Assembly (NCBI GenBank): GCA_910578835.1
Contig: CAJTSK010000003.1
Location: 1 to 64,000, forward strand
Reading direction: 5' to 3'
From: an uncultured Muribaculum sp.
GTDB taxonomy: Bacteria > Bacteroidota > Bacteroidia > Bacteroidales > Muribaculaceae
Length of the DNA stretch: 64,000 nucleotides
Made by a program: the position numbers and the translations under genes
The notes under the pieces: generated by a model
Seen by the model: the letters and a program-made list of their open reading frames with translations, nothing else
What the model was told of the DNA's origin: nothing
Database searches by the model: none
Part shown: positions 34,888 to 43,113 of the stretch, one piece after another
How positions within the stretch are numbered: the first letter of the stretch is position 1
Layout: every line of letters starts with the position of its first letter

Positions 34888-36753
34888 ATGAGAAAAGACT
34901 ACAATCTTGAAAAACGTAAATATATAATCGGAGGCTTCATCGTATTGATAGTTGCCATATATCTTGTACGGCTTTTCAACCTGCAAGTGATGGATGGTGA
35001 CTACAAGATTTTTGCCGACTCCAACGCGTTCATGCGTAAGACGCTATATCCGTCGAGAGGCATGATGCGTGACCGCAATGACAAACTGGTTGTGTACAAC
35101 CAGCCTGCCTACGATGTGATGATGATACCTAAAAATGTACAGGAATTTGACACTCTCGACTTCTGCAACACGCTCAACATCACCAAGGAGCAATTCTTGA
35201 AGCGTATTGCCGACATGAAGGACAAGCGTCTCAATCCTGGCTACTCATCATATACCCCTCAGAAACTCATCACACATATTTCAGCGCAAGATTACGGACG
35301 CTTGCAGGAAAAGCTTTACCGCTTTCCCGGCTTCTTCATCCAGCAACGTATTTTACGCCAATATATGCATTCGGCTGCCGCCAATGTGCTTGGAAACATC
35401 CGCGAGGTATCGCAGCGCGACATCGAGCGCGACAATTACTATGCCGCAGGCGACTATTGCGGCGACCTCGGGGTGGAAAAGAGCTATGAGGAATATCTGC
35501 GTGGAGAAAAAGGCGTGGAGATTCTTATCAGGGACGCTTACGGACGTATCAAAGGAAAATATGATGACGGCGCCCACGATGTGGCTCCTGTGTCAGGTCG
35601 TGACATCAAGCTAAGTCTTGATATCGACCTCCAGATGTATGGCGAGAAACTGATGCAGAACAAAATTGGCGCCATTGTCGCCATCGAGCCTGCAACCGGC
35701 GAGATACTTGCGATGGTCAGCAGCCCCACTTACGACCCCAAGTTACTCGTGGGCAGGGAACGCGGAGCCAACTACAAGGAACTGGTCAACAACTTCTACA
35801 AGCCGCTCTATGACCGCGCACTCATGGGTGCCTACCCTCCCGGCTCCACTTTCAAGCCGAGTCAGGGACTCATATTGCGTCAGGAAGATATTATCACACT
35901 CTCTACAGCTTATCCCTGTTACCGGGGATTTATCAACGGCGGATTGCGTGTAGGATGCCATGGTCACGGCTCGCCCATCGCGCTTAAGCCGGCCCTCCAG
36001 ACCTCGTGTAATGCATTCTTCTGTTGGGGTCTCAAGGCGATGCTCGATGGCAAACGCGCTAAATATGGTTCCGTTGCAGAAGCTTTCGAGGTGTGGAAGC
36101 GTCATCTCGTATCGCTCGGGTATGGCTACAAATTAGGGGTCGACCTCCCCGGTGAAAGCCGCGGATTTATCCCTAACGCACAGTTTTACAATAAAGTCTA
36201 TGGCGAAGGTCACTGGAGTGCCAACACTATCATATCAATTGCCATAGGTCAGGGCGAGATACTTGCGACACCGCTCCAGATTGCAAATCTATGTGCTACA
36301 ATCGCCAACCGCGGATGGTTTATAACGCCTCATGTCGTCAAGGAGATACAAGACACCGTACTCCCGAAAGAGCTTACCGAACGACGCATCCCCACAATAG
36401 ACCGCCAGCACTTTGAAGATGTGGCGGAAGGCATGAGAATGGCTGTCACAGGCGGTACATGCCGCATCGCCAACCTGAAAGATATCGAAGTATGTGGTAA
36501 GACAGGTACGGCACAGAATCCCCACGGAAAAGACCATTCCGCGTTTATCGGCTTTGCCCCTTACCACGACCCCAAGATTGCGATATGTGTCTATGTCGAG
36601 AATGCCGGCTTCGGAGCCACCTACGGAGTGCCTATAGGCTCACTCATGATGGAGAAGTATCTCAACGACAGCATCGCGCCTGAGCGCAAATATCTTGAAG
36701 ACCGTATGTTTGAATCAAATACGATTATAAGCAGTGGAGTTAAGAAACACTAA
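34888..36753 (+). CDS. mrdA: Penicillin-binding protein 2 (elongation transpeptidase)
   Basis: 621-residue class B PBP that crosslinks murein during elongation. An N-terminal membrane anchor (about 11-30) and a pedestal domain precede the transpeptidase domain with all three motifs: STFK in 'YPPGSTFKPSQ' (active Ser), SCN in 'QTSCNAFFCW', and KTGT in 'VCGKTGTAQNP'. The 3' end overlaps rodA by 20 bp, consistent with the PBP2-RodA complex. Confidence 0.96.
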   Translation: MRKDYNLEKRKYIIGGFIVLIVAIYLVRLFNLQVMDGDYKIFADSNAFMRKTLYPSRGMMRDRNDKLVVYNQPAYDVMMIPKNVQEFDTLDFCNTLNITKEQFLKRIADMKDKRLNPGYSSYTPQKLITHISAQDYGRLQEKLYRFPGFFIQQRILRQYMHSAAANVLGNIREVSQRDIERDNYYAAGDYCGDLGVEKSYEEYLRGEKGVEILIRDAYGRIKGKYDDGAHDVAPVSGRDIKLSLDIDLQMYGEKLMQNKIGAIVAIEPATGEILAMVSSPTYDPKLLVGRERGANYKELVNNFYKPLYDRALMGAYPPGSTFKPSQGLILRQEDIITLSTAYPCYRGFINGGLRVGCHGHGSPIALKPALQTSCNAFFCWGLKAMLDGKRAKYGSVAEAFEVWKRHLVSLGYGYKLGVDLPGESRGFIPNAQFYNKVYGEGHWSANTIISIAIGQGEILATPLQIANLCATIANRGWFITPHVVKEIQDTVLPKELTERRIPTIDRQHFEDVAEGMRMAVTGGTCRIANLKDIEVCGKTGTAQNPHGKDHSAFIGFAPYHDPKIAICVYVENAGFGATYGVPIGSLMMEKYLNDSIAPERKYLEDRMFESNTIISSGVKKH

Positions 36754-38206
36754 TACATCGACATCAGTATTCCGTAATCTCGACTGGATTACGGTAATAA
36801 TATATCTTTTGCTTGTAGCCGGAGGCATAATCTCCGTATATGCTGCAAGCTATGACTTTGACAATGCCTCCATCTTTTCATTTGAAGAGTTTTCAGGCAA
36901 ACAATTGCGCTGGGTAGGACTTGCCCTCCTCGCCGGACTCGTGATATTGCTGATTGACTTCCGTATCTACGAGGCGTATGCCTACCCCATCTACGGGGTG
37001 CTTATACTGCTGCTGATAGTCACGATATTTGTCGCGCCCGACATAAAGGGGTCGCGGTCATGGCTTGTGCTCGGACCAATGAGCCTGCAACCTGCCGAAT
37101 TTTCCAAGTTTGCAACTGCGCTTGCCCTTGCCAAACTCTTTTCCTCCTACAATTTCAGCCTCAACTCGTCGCCGGCAAACTATCTGAAGGCACTGCTGAT
37201 CATAATGCTCCCTATCGGGCTGATACTCGCCCAGAAAGAGACAGGCTCCGCGCTTGCCTACATGGCACTCTTTTTCGTGCTATATCGCGAAGGCATGAGC
37301 GGACTGGTGCTTGCGGCAGCCCTATGCGCGGTAGTATTCTTTGTCACCACGGTAAAATATACCGAGACGATGATCATGGGCATTCCTTCGGGCGAAGCTT
37401 CGGTGTTCATCATGATTGAGATGATAATCGTGGCGATGCTGGCAGCTTACTGTAAGCAGCTGATAGGTGCCCGCAATGTGTTGCTGTGGTTTCTCGGCAC
37501 CGGCATAATCGCGTGGATACTTTCACTCTGTAACGTCGCGATTCCTGGACTCGCCTTTTTCCTGCCCGTAATCGGGGTTGCGCTTATCTACTCCCTGCTG
37601 CTCATGTTTAAAGGACCGGTAAAGCCGCTCCTTATCACCGTCGGGGGCGCGGTTGCCGCTATTATATTCCTCTTTTCGGTCAACAAGGTGTTTAACGATG
37701 TCTTGCAGCCCCACCAGCAACAGCGCATAAAAGTGTCGCTTGGCATCGTGGAAGACCTGCGCGGAGCCGGATACAATGTCAACCAGTCAAAGATAGCCAT
37801 CGGCTCGGGCGGCTTTGCCGGAAAAGGATTCCTTAACGGCACGCAGACAAAACTGAAATATGTGCCCGAACAACATACCGACTTCATATTCTGCACCATC
37901 GGCGAGGAAGAAGGATTCGTAGGCACCACAGTGGTATTGCTCCTGTTCCTCGGACTGATATTACGAGTGTTGACCATAGCCGAGCGACAGCCCACCATAT
38001 TCGGCAGGGTGTATGCCTATTGTGTGGCATCGTTCTTCATATTCCATCTCGCCATAAATGTGGGCATGGTCATAGGTCTCTGTCCGGTAATCGGCATCCC
38101 GCTCCCCTTCCTGAGTTACGGCGGCTCATCACTCTGGGGATTTACATTCCTCGTGTTTATCATGCTGCGCATTGACGCAGCAAGACGCGAACATCACAGT
38201 TACTGA
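36734..38206 (+). CDS. rodA: SEDS-family glycosyltransferase RodA
   Basis: 490-residue inner-membrane murein polymerase, partner of PBP2. Family blocks are 'KGSRSWLVLGPMSLQPAEFSKFA', 'PDIKGS', 'QHTDFIFCTIGEEEGFVG' and 'GLCPVIGIPLPFLSYGGSSLW'. It is longer than typical RodA because of an extended middle segment (about residues 220-310) with extra helices. The only start near the N-terminus is a GTG at 36734, within the last 20 bp of mrdA; no ATG follows before the first membrane helix, so a GTG start is likely. Confidence 0.94.
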   Translation: MELRNTNTSTSVFRNLDWITVIIYLLLVAGGIISVYAASYDFDNASIFSFEEFSGKQLRWVGLALLAGLVILLIDFRIYEAYAYPIYGVLILLLIVTIFVAPDIKGSRSWLVLGPMSLQPAEFSKFATALALAKLFSSYNFSLNSSPANYLKALLIIMLPIGLILAQKETGSALAYMALFFVLYREGMSGLVLAAALCAVVFFVTTVKYTETMIMGIPSGEASVFIMIEMIIVAMLAAYCKQLIGARNVLLWFLGTGIIAWILSLCNVAIPGLAFFLPVIGVALIYSLLLMFKGPVKPLLITVGGAVAAIIFLFSVNKVFNDVLQPHQQQRIKVSLGIVEDLRGAGYNVNQSKIAIGSGGFAGKGFLNGTQTKLKYVPEQHTDFIFCTIGEEEGFVGTTVVLLLFLGLILRVLTIAERQPTIFGRVYAYCVASFFIFHLAINVGMVIGLCPVIGIPLPFLSYGGSSLWGFTFLVFIMLRIDAARREHHSY

Positions 38207-38262
38207 TAGTGGTCAAAAGTCTTAATTTTTTGTTAAAACTTTTTATTTACCGACATTTGACG

Positions 38263-38270
38263 TAACTTTG
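38263..38270 (+). promoter_or_regulatory. -7 element for the LysE-family gene
   Basis: TAACTTTG, 18 bp before the ATG, with TTTT at 38241-38244 in the -33 position (18-bp spacer). Confidence 0.5.
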
Positions 38271-38287
38271 GATATGTAATTTAGACC

Positions 38288-38932
38288 ATGGAATCGCTAT
38301 TGTACATAGTAATCCGCGGTATCGCCATAGGCATACTTATATCGGCCCCGATGGGACCGATAGGGATGTTGTGTATCCAACGCACTCTAAACAAGGGTAG
38401 ATGGCCGGCATTTTTCACCGGCATAGGAGCAGCGTTGAGCGACCTCATCTATTGCCTTCTGACCGGTCTCGGACTATCGTTTATAACCGATTTTATAGAG
38501 ACCAACCAGCTACTTTTACAGATTATCGGCTCGATTGTGCTCGCAGCCTTTGCCTTCTATCTCTTCCGTAAAAATCCGGCACGCAAGCTTACCACCCCGC
38601 AGGAATCACCAAATACCTACTGGATGGACTTCGTGACAGGCTTTTTGCTTACCTTCTCCAATCCTCTCATATTATTCTTCATAATCGGTCTATTTGCCCG
38701 TTTCAATTTCCTGCTACCCGAATTTCGTTACTATCACTACATATCAGGCTATATCGCCATATTCAGCGGGGCGATGTTATGGTGGTTTACAATCACCTTC
38801 TTTGTCAACAAGGTGCGTTCCCATTTCAATGTAAGGTCGCTCTGGCTGATTAACCGTATAATAGGCAGCATACTGCTTATCATGGCACTGGTAGGATTTG
38901 TGATGGGTATTAAAGACTACATCTCCTTATAA
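38288..38932 (+). CDS. LysE/RhtB-family amino acid exporter
   Basis: 214-residue inner-membrane protein with six predicted helices. The N-terminal signature 'GILISAPMGPIGMLCIQRTLNKGRWPAFFTGIGAALSDLIY' and 'TGFLLTFSNPLILFFIIGLFARF' identify the LysE superfamily. The exported substrate is not readable. Its stop codon overlaps the start of the next gene by one base (TAATG). Confidence 0.9.
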   Translation: MESLLYIVIRGIAIGILISAPMGPIGMLCIQRTLNKGRWPAFFTGIGAALSDLIYCLLTGLGLSFITDFIETNQLLLQIIGSIVLAAFAFYLFRKNPARKLTTPQESPNTYWMDFVTGFLLTFSNPLILFFIIGLFARFNFLLPEFRYYHYISGYIAIFSGAMLWWFTITFFVNKVRSHFNVRSLWLINRIIGSILLIMALVGFVMGIKDYISL

Positions 38933-39600
38933 TGACAATGAACTCAGACACTCAAACACTCATTGTGCCTGCACTGGGCAATGTCCGGTTATCAGACGTG
39001 GACACAATCATCAACTCTCTTGAAGAAAGCGGGGTGAGACGTACCATCGACTCACTCGGATGGAAAGACCAATTTCCCTACCATCCATTGACCACGTTTT
39101 CAATGGCTCACTCCGACAGTACGCTGTATATCGACTTTTTCGTGCGTTGCAACTATCTCCGCGCAGTCAATTTCAAGCCCAACACCCCGGTCTACGAAGA
39201 CTCGTGTGTAGGCATGTGTATCCAGCCATACGCCGACCGACCGGTATATCTGACCCTGATGATAAACTGCATCGGCACAATAAGCGGCAAGCTACATGCC
39301 GCCGACGGCACCGAAAGCGTCATCCCGGAAGAGAAGCTCGCCGAAATCACTTGTTACGCATCGTGTGGCGACCGCCCTTTCCGCGAACTTGAAGGCTTGT
39401 TTACATGGAATATACTCACTGCAATTCCCCTGTCATTTCTTGGCATCGACTCACCGCAATTTCCCTTGGAAATGAAAGGAAACTTTTTCAAGTGTGCGTC
39501 CGGCACCTCGCAGCCTCACTTCTTGTCATGGATGCCCGTCAATTCCCCGACACCACGGTTTGAACTTCCCGACTGTTTCGGCAAAATAATCCTTGAATAA
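38932..39600 (+). CDS. Carbohydrate-binding family 9-like protein
   Basis: 222 residues without a signal peptide, so cytoplasmic as read. The pattern 'DSTLYIDFFVRCNYLRAVNFKPNTPVYEDSCVGMCIQP' and the ending 'FELPDCFGKIILE' match the CBM9-like DOMON-fold proteins common in Bacteroidales. The family name comes from fold similarity to xylanase-linked CBM9 modules; a sugar ligand is unproven. Coupled to the LysE-family gene by a 1-bp stop/start overlap; a second ATG at 38938 is possible. Confidence 0.78.
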   Translation: MTMNSDTQTLIVPALGNVRLSDVDTIINSLEESGVRRTIDSLGWKDQFPYHPLTTFSMAHSDSTLYIDFFVRCNYLRAVNFKPNTPVYEDSCVGMCIQPYADRPVYLTLMINCIGTISGKLHAADGTESVIPEEKLAEITCYASCGDRPFRELEGLFTWNILTAIPLSFLGIDSPQFPLEMKGNFFKCASGTSQPHFLSWMPVNSPTPRFELPDCFGKIILE

Positions 39601-39633
39601 CAATTATATTCTCAAATAATACATCACCTCATT

Positions 39634-40323
39634 ATGAAGACAATCTATTCCGTACTTTTAGCATTAATATGCACTTTCAGCGTATCGGCTCAATCATTTG
39701 ACCAGAAAGATATACTCAAAGGCATAGGCGGCAGTTCAAGCGAGTCAACAGAATCAACAGAGTCTACGGGTTCAGAGAAAAGCTCATCGGGTCTTGGCGA
39801 CATACTTGGCTCAGTAATCGGAAACGTATTGGGAACAAGCAAGCTTACCCCCGCCGACCTAACAGGCACATGGAGCTACTCTGCTCCGGCTGTAGCATTC
39901 AAAAGCGACGACCTTCTTAAAAAGGCAGGTGGCGCAGCAGCCTCAGCCACTATCGAAAGTAAGCTTGCGCCCTATTATCAGCGTGCCGGACTTGACAAGA
40001 TGGAACTTACAGTCAATGCCGACAGCACTTTCACCATGAAGTTTAACCGTGGTTCGCTTTCAGGCACCATCTCACAGGGCGACCAGGACGGATTCATGAA
40101 ATTTCAGTTCAAGGCTATGGGAAAGGTAAACATGGGAAGCCTCAACGCTGCGGTAAGCAAGGCAGGTAACCAGCTCTCAATCACCTTTGACGTGTCAAAG
40201 CTCATGAGCCTGGTCAACACAATCGCATCAATATCGGGCAATTCAACCCTCAAGGGTGCCAACTCTCTCTTACAGAGCTACGATGGCATGCAGGCAGGCT
40301 TCAGGCTCAAGAAAAGCAAGTGA
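39634..40323 (+). CDS. DUF4923 family secreted protein
   Basis: 229 residues. Signal peptide to about SVSAQ, then a low-complexity Ser/Thr/Glu segment (36-56), then the DUF4923 core: 'LTPADLTGTWSYSAPAVAFKSDDLLKKAGGAAASATIESKLAPYYQRAGL' and a lipocalin-like run of strands ('MELTVNADSTFTMKFNRGSLSGTI'). Family function is unknown. A terminator follows at 40351. Confidence 0.87.
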   Translation: MKTIYSVLLALICTFSVSAQSFDQKDILKGIGGSSSESTESTESTGSEKSSSGLGDILGSVIGNVLGTSKLTPADLTGTWSYSAPAVAFKSDDLLKKAGGAAASATIESKLAPYYQRAGLDKMELTVNADSTFTMKFNRGSLSGTISQGDQDGFMKFQFKAMGKVNMGSLNAAVSKAGNQLSITFDVSKLMSLVNTIASISGNSTLKGANSLLQSYDGMQAGFRLKKSK

Positions 40324-40350
40324 GGCAAGCCATCGGCAATCTCATCAAAC

Positions 40351-40390
40351 GGGAGTGTATCAAGTCACGGCTGATACCTCCCATTTTTTA
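40351..40390 (+). terminator. Terminator after the DUF4923 gene
   Basis: Stem of GGGAG (40351-40355) with CTCCC (40378-40382) and TATCA (40358-40362) with TGATA (40372-40376), small internal loop, then TTTTTT from 40385. Confidence 0.8.
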
Positions 40391-40410
40391 TTATATGATG
40401 TTAAAATAGT

Positions 40411-40440
40411 CTTGACAGGGCGATTAATTTATTAAATTTG
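40411..40440 (+). promoter_or_regulatory. Promoter for the NlpC/P60 lipoprotein
   Basis: TAAATTTG at 40433-40440 with a TTG core at 40412-40414 in the -33 position. The transcript would start almost at the ATG (40448), so it is nearly leaderless. Confidence 0.55.
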
Positions 40441-40447
40441 TGACCGT

Positions 40448-41188
40448 ATGAGAAAAAGCAGCCACATCATAAATATCATCCTGATTATGCTTGCTTCCGC
40501 TATGCTTCTGCTTAGCGGCTGTAAGTCATCCAAGCCGTCGGTAAGACCGGGCAAGGACACCCCATATATAGGCGGACTCTCTTTCAACCCTGAGAAATTG
40601 AGCGGCGAAGATAAACGCATAGTGGAGGAAGCACTGACATGGCTCGGCACGCCTTACCGCTACGGAGGCTCCGACTATTCCGGCACAGACTGCTCGGGCT
40701 TGACCATGAAAGTATATTTCAAGGCACTTGGCTTGTCGATACCGCGTAACTCGGCGCAACAGCAAAAATTCTGCCAATCGATAAAAAAAGGGGCACTCAC
40801 CACAGGCGACCTACTCTTTTTCGCAACCGGAAAAGATAAGAAAAAGGTGTCACACGTAGGGCTGTATCTCGGCGACGGACAATTCATTCATGCCTCTGCA
40901 AGCCGTGGCGTAATCATAAGCAATGTAAACGAGCGTTATTACACCACAAATTATCACTCGTCGGGTCACGTGTCGCGCAAAAGCGACAAAGCCCGAAAGA
41001 AAGCCGCACCTAAAGAAGAGCACAAACCGACACCTAAAGCCGCGCCGGCTCCGGTCAAACATCCGGAACCGCCAACACCTGTACCTCCCGTACAGGAACG
41101 CCGTTTAGAAACCGAACCAATCGAAATTGAACTTGACGAGGCTATCGAATCAAAAATAGATTCAATCTACTCAACCTTTCTCGAATAA
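40448..41188 (+). CDS. NlpC/P60 (C40) peptidase lipoprotein
   Basis: 246-residue cell-wall endopeptidase. Signal with lipobox ending LLSGC; the NlpC/P60 domain (about 50-180) has the catalytic Cys in 'GTDCSGLTMKVY', the His in 'SHVGLYLGDG' and a third His in 'FIHASAS'. A Lys- and Pro-rich tail (about 180-225) follows, probably a flexible linker along the wall, then an acidic helix. It overlaps the convergent second NlpC/P60 gene by 22 bp. Confidence 0.92.
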   Translation: MRKSSHIINIILIMLASAMLLLSGCKSSKPSVRPGKDTPYIGGLSFNPEKLSGEDKRIVEEALTWLGTPYRYGGSDYSGTDCSGLTMKVYFKALGLSIPRNSAQQQKFCQSIKKGALTTGDLLFFATGKDKKKVSHVGLYLGDGQFIHASASRGVIISNVNERYYTTNYHSSGHVSRKSDKARKKAAPKEEHKPTPKAAPAPVKHPEPPTPVPPVQERRLETEPIEIELDEAIESKIDSIYSTFLE

Positions 41189-42060
41189 TACCACGGATGA
41201 CCCCCTACGGTCGATGTTGACGCCACGTGCAGCCGTCGTGCCGTTATGACTTTTCCGGCATCTCCAACCCTGTTGCGGCGTACCCGCCCTGCCGCCTCTA
41301 TCACGATGCCGTCGCCCTCATAGATAGCGACATGGTTTATCCTGCCCGTTTCAGGCTTTCCATAAAACACAAGGTCGCCGCGCTGCAAAGAGTCAACAGC
41401 AACTTTTTCACCGGCAACAGCCTGCTGCGACGCATCGCGCGGGAGGATATACCCTGATGAAAAAAATGCGAGTTTTGTAAGCCCCGAGCAATCCATCCCT
41501 TTGGTTGACAATCCACCCCACAGATAGGGCACACCCATCTGACGTCGCGCCATCTCAATAATATGGTCAACTCCGGTAAATACGAGGCTGTCAAGAGGCA
41601 TGATATCGGCACAGAAACTCCACGCCTCCCTGCCGTCGGGCAGCACTATCTTACGGCGCAGACCGTCGCCATTGCCTGCAAGAGCGACAATATCGCCGGC
41701 GACAAGGTCGGTCACCGGTTCGTAGCTTAACGAATCGACATAAGCCCTCACTTCATGAGAAGCCATGACAATACCCCGGCTTGAATCGCGCCAGTCGTTC
41801 ATAGCCTTGTCATCAAGCATTGTGAGCGAATTATCTATTATATATCCTTTGTATCCGTCGGGCATCGTGACAGCCACCCATCCCGATTTAGTCACAGAGT
41901 CCACCCTCAGCGGTGTCCCCATAAGAGCCTGGGTTGACATTTCGGCACCGTGACGCGGCTCAGTCCTGACATGAGCAACAGAGATATGAGGCATCGCCCA
42001 CTGCGCATAGGCAGGACAGCAAAATACAAGAAGCAATATCGATATCAAGTTCTTTCTCAT
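41167..42060 (-). CDS. SH3b-NlpC/P60 peptidase, exported
   Basis: 297 residues. The ATG at 42060 is chosen because it begins a signal peptide (MRKNLISILLLVFCCPAYAQ); the longer upstream frame crosses the intergenic AT-rich DNA. Two SH3b-like domains (about 22-90 and 105-165) precede the NlpC/P60 domain with catalytic Cys in 'GMDCSGLTKLAFF' and His in 'INHVAIYEGDG'. At the place of the third catalytic residue (usually His in a 'FIHSSG' type motif) it reads 'VIEAAGRV', that is Glu. It probably cleaves stem peptides, possibly with altered activity. Confidence 0.9.
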   Translation of the reverse strand: MRKNLISILLLVFCCPAYAQWAMPHISVAHVRTEPRHGAEMSTQALMGTPLRVDSVTKSGWVAVTMPDGYKGYIIDNSLTMLDDKAMNDWRDSSRGIVMASHEVRAYVDSLSYEPVTDLVAGDIVALAGNGDGLRRKIVLPDGREAWSFCADIMPLDSLVFTGVDHIIEMARRQMGVPYLWGGLSTKGMDCSGLTKLAFFSSGYILPRDASQQAVAGEKVAVDSLQRGDLVFYGKPETGRINHVAIYEGDGIVIEAAGRVRRNRVGDAGKVITARRLHVASTSTVGGHPWYYSRKVE

Positions 42061-42160
42061 AGAGTATTTTTTCTTTCTTCGGTAAATATACAAATTTTCT
42101 TCACATGATGAACATTTGAAAACAGGAGATGTTAAAAATATAACATAAACATATTTAGTT

Positions 42161-42463
42161 ATGCATCTTACACCTAAAGAAATCGACAAACTGATGTTGC
42201 TCAACCTGGGTATCATTGCTGAACGCCGCAAAAACAAGGGGCTGAAGCTAAATTACCCTGAAGCTGTTGCTTACATCACATCGGCAGCCCTTGAAGAAGC
42301 CCGTGCCGGTAAGACAGTAGAAGAAGTGATGGTCGAAGCTTCCAACGTGCTGAAAAAAGAAGATGTCATGGAAGGCGTTGCCGACATGATACATCTGCTT
42401 CAGGTAGAAGCCGTGTTTACCGACGGTTCGCGATTGGTCAGCATACACCATCCTATCAAGTAA
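42161..42463 (+). CDS. ureA: Urease gamma subunit
   Basis: 100-residue small structural subunit of the nickel urease. It starts with MHLTPKEIDKLMLL and has 'GLKLNYPEAVAYI' and 'VPGVADMI'-like 'VMEGVADMIHLLQVEAVFTDGSRLVSIHHPI', the family pattern at full length. First gene of the operon; 100 bp separate it from the divergent NlpC/P60 gene. A promoter is not clear there: TTTG at 42115 and TAACATAA at 42141 are 22 bp apart and only partly match. Confidence 0.97.
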   Translation: MHLTPKEIDKLMLLNLGIIAERRKNKGLKLNYPEAVAYITSAALEEARAGKTVEEVMVEASNVLKKEDVMEGVADMIHLLQVEAVFTDGSRLVSIHHPIK

Positions 42464-42489
42464 CCACCCCCTCATAAAAGTAGAAAATC

Positions 42490-43092
42490 ATGGCTACAGA
42501 CAAAACCAAAATTCAAGCGACCGATGCACAGGCACCGGGCAACCCGCCTATGAACAATGAGGGATTCAGCAAATCCAATCCCCCTAAGACAAGTGATACC
42601 CCTACTAAAGTGTACAACGGTGTACCGCCAATCTACGACTCCGTGACTCCCGGCTTCACCCCTGCGACACCTGTTCCGGTAGGCGGCGTAATCCTTGAGT
42701 CGACTCCTATCGACTACAACACCGACCGTTACACAGCGACTGTCACAGTCCACAACACCGGTGACCGTCCTATTCAGGTAGGCTCCCACTTCCATTTCTT
42801 TGAAGTAAACAGATATCTTGAATTTGACCGAAACAAGACATTTGGTTGCCACCTCAACATACCCGCCACCACCGCAATACGCTTTGAACCGGGCGAAGAA
42901 AAGGTAGTGGAAGTGGTAAGCTACAGCGGCAAGCGTAAAGTATGGGGTTTCAACGGTCTGGTCGACGGATATACCGGAGGCGAAGACACCCCGACATATT
43001 TCCCTGACAAGATTCGCGCTATCCGCAGAATTGAGGAATATGGATTCAAGAATGTCAGCGAAGATGAAGCTGAAGCAGAATCCTCCAAGTAA
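42490..43092 (+). CDS. ureB: Urease beta subunit with long N-terminal extension
   Basis: 200 residues, about twice the usual length of a separate beta subunit (about 100-110). The core spans about 61-165 ('PVPVGGVILESTPIDYN', 'VHNTGDRPIQVGSHFHFFEVN', 'GFNGLVDG'), and the C-terminal 'RIEEYGFKNVSEDEAEAESSK' is acidic. The first 60 residues are a Pro/Thr/Ser-rich segment without similarity to the gamma subunit, so this is not a gamma-beta fusion. The ATG at 42490 is well placed 26 bp after ureA, and the frame has no other good start before the core except Met19. Confidence 0.95.
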   Translation: MATDKTKIQATDAQAPGNPPMNNEGFSKSNPPKTSDTPTKVYNGVPPIYDSVTPGFTPATPVPVGGVILESTPIDYNTDRYTATVTVHNTGDRPIQVGSHFHFFEVNRYLEFDRNKTFGCHLNIPATTAIRFEPGEEKVVEVVSYSGKRKVWGFNGLVDGYTGGEDTPTYFPDKIRAIRRIEEYGFKNVSEDEAEAESSK

Positions 43093-43113
43093 TCCCTTTC
43101 AAAATTCACTATT

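Noticed and set aside
42111..42148. Promoter for the urease operon
   Set aside because: TTTG and a TAAC element are present but 22 bp apart and the -7 element lacks TTTG; too weak to list as a feature.
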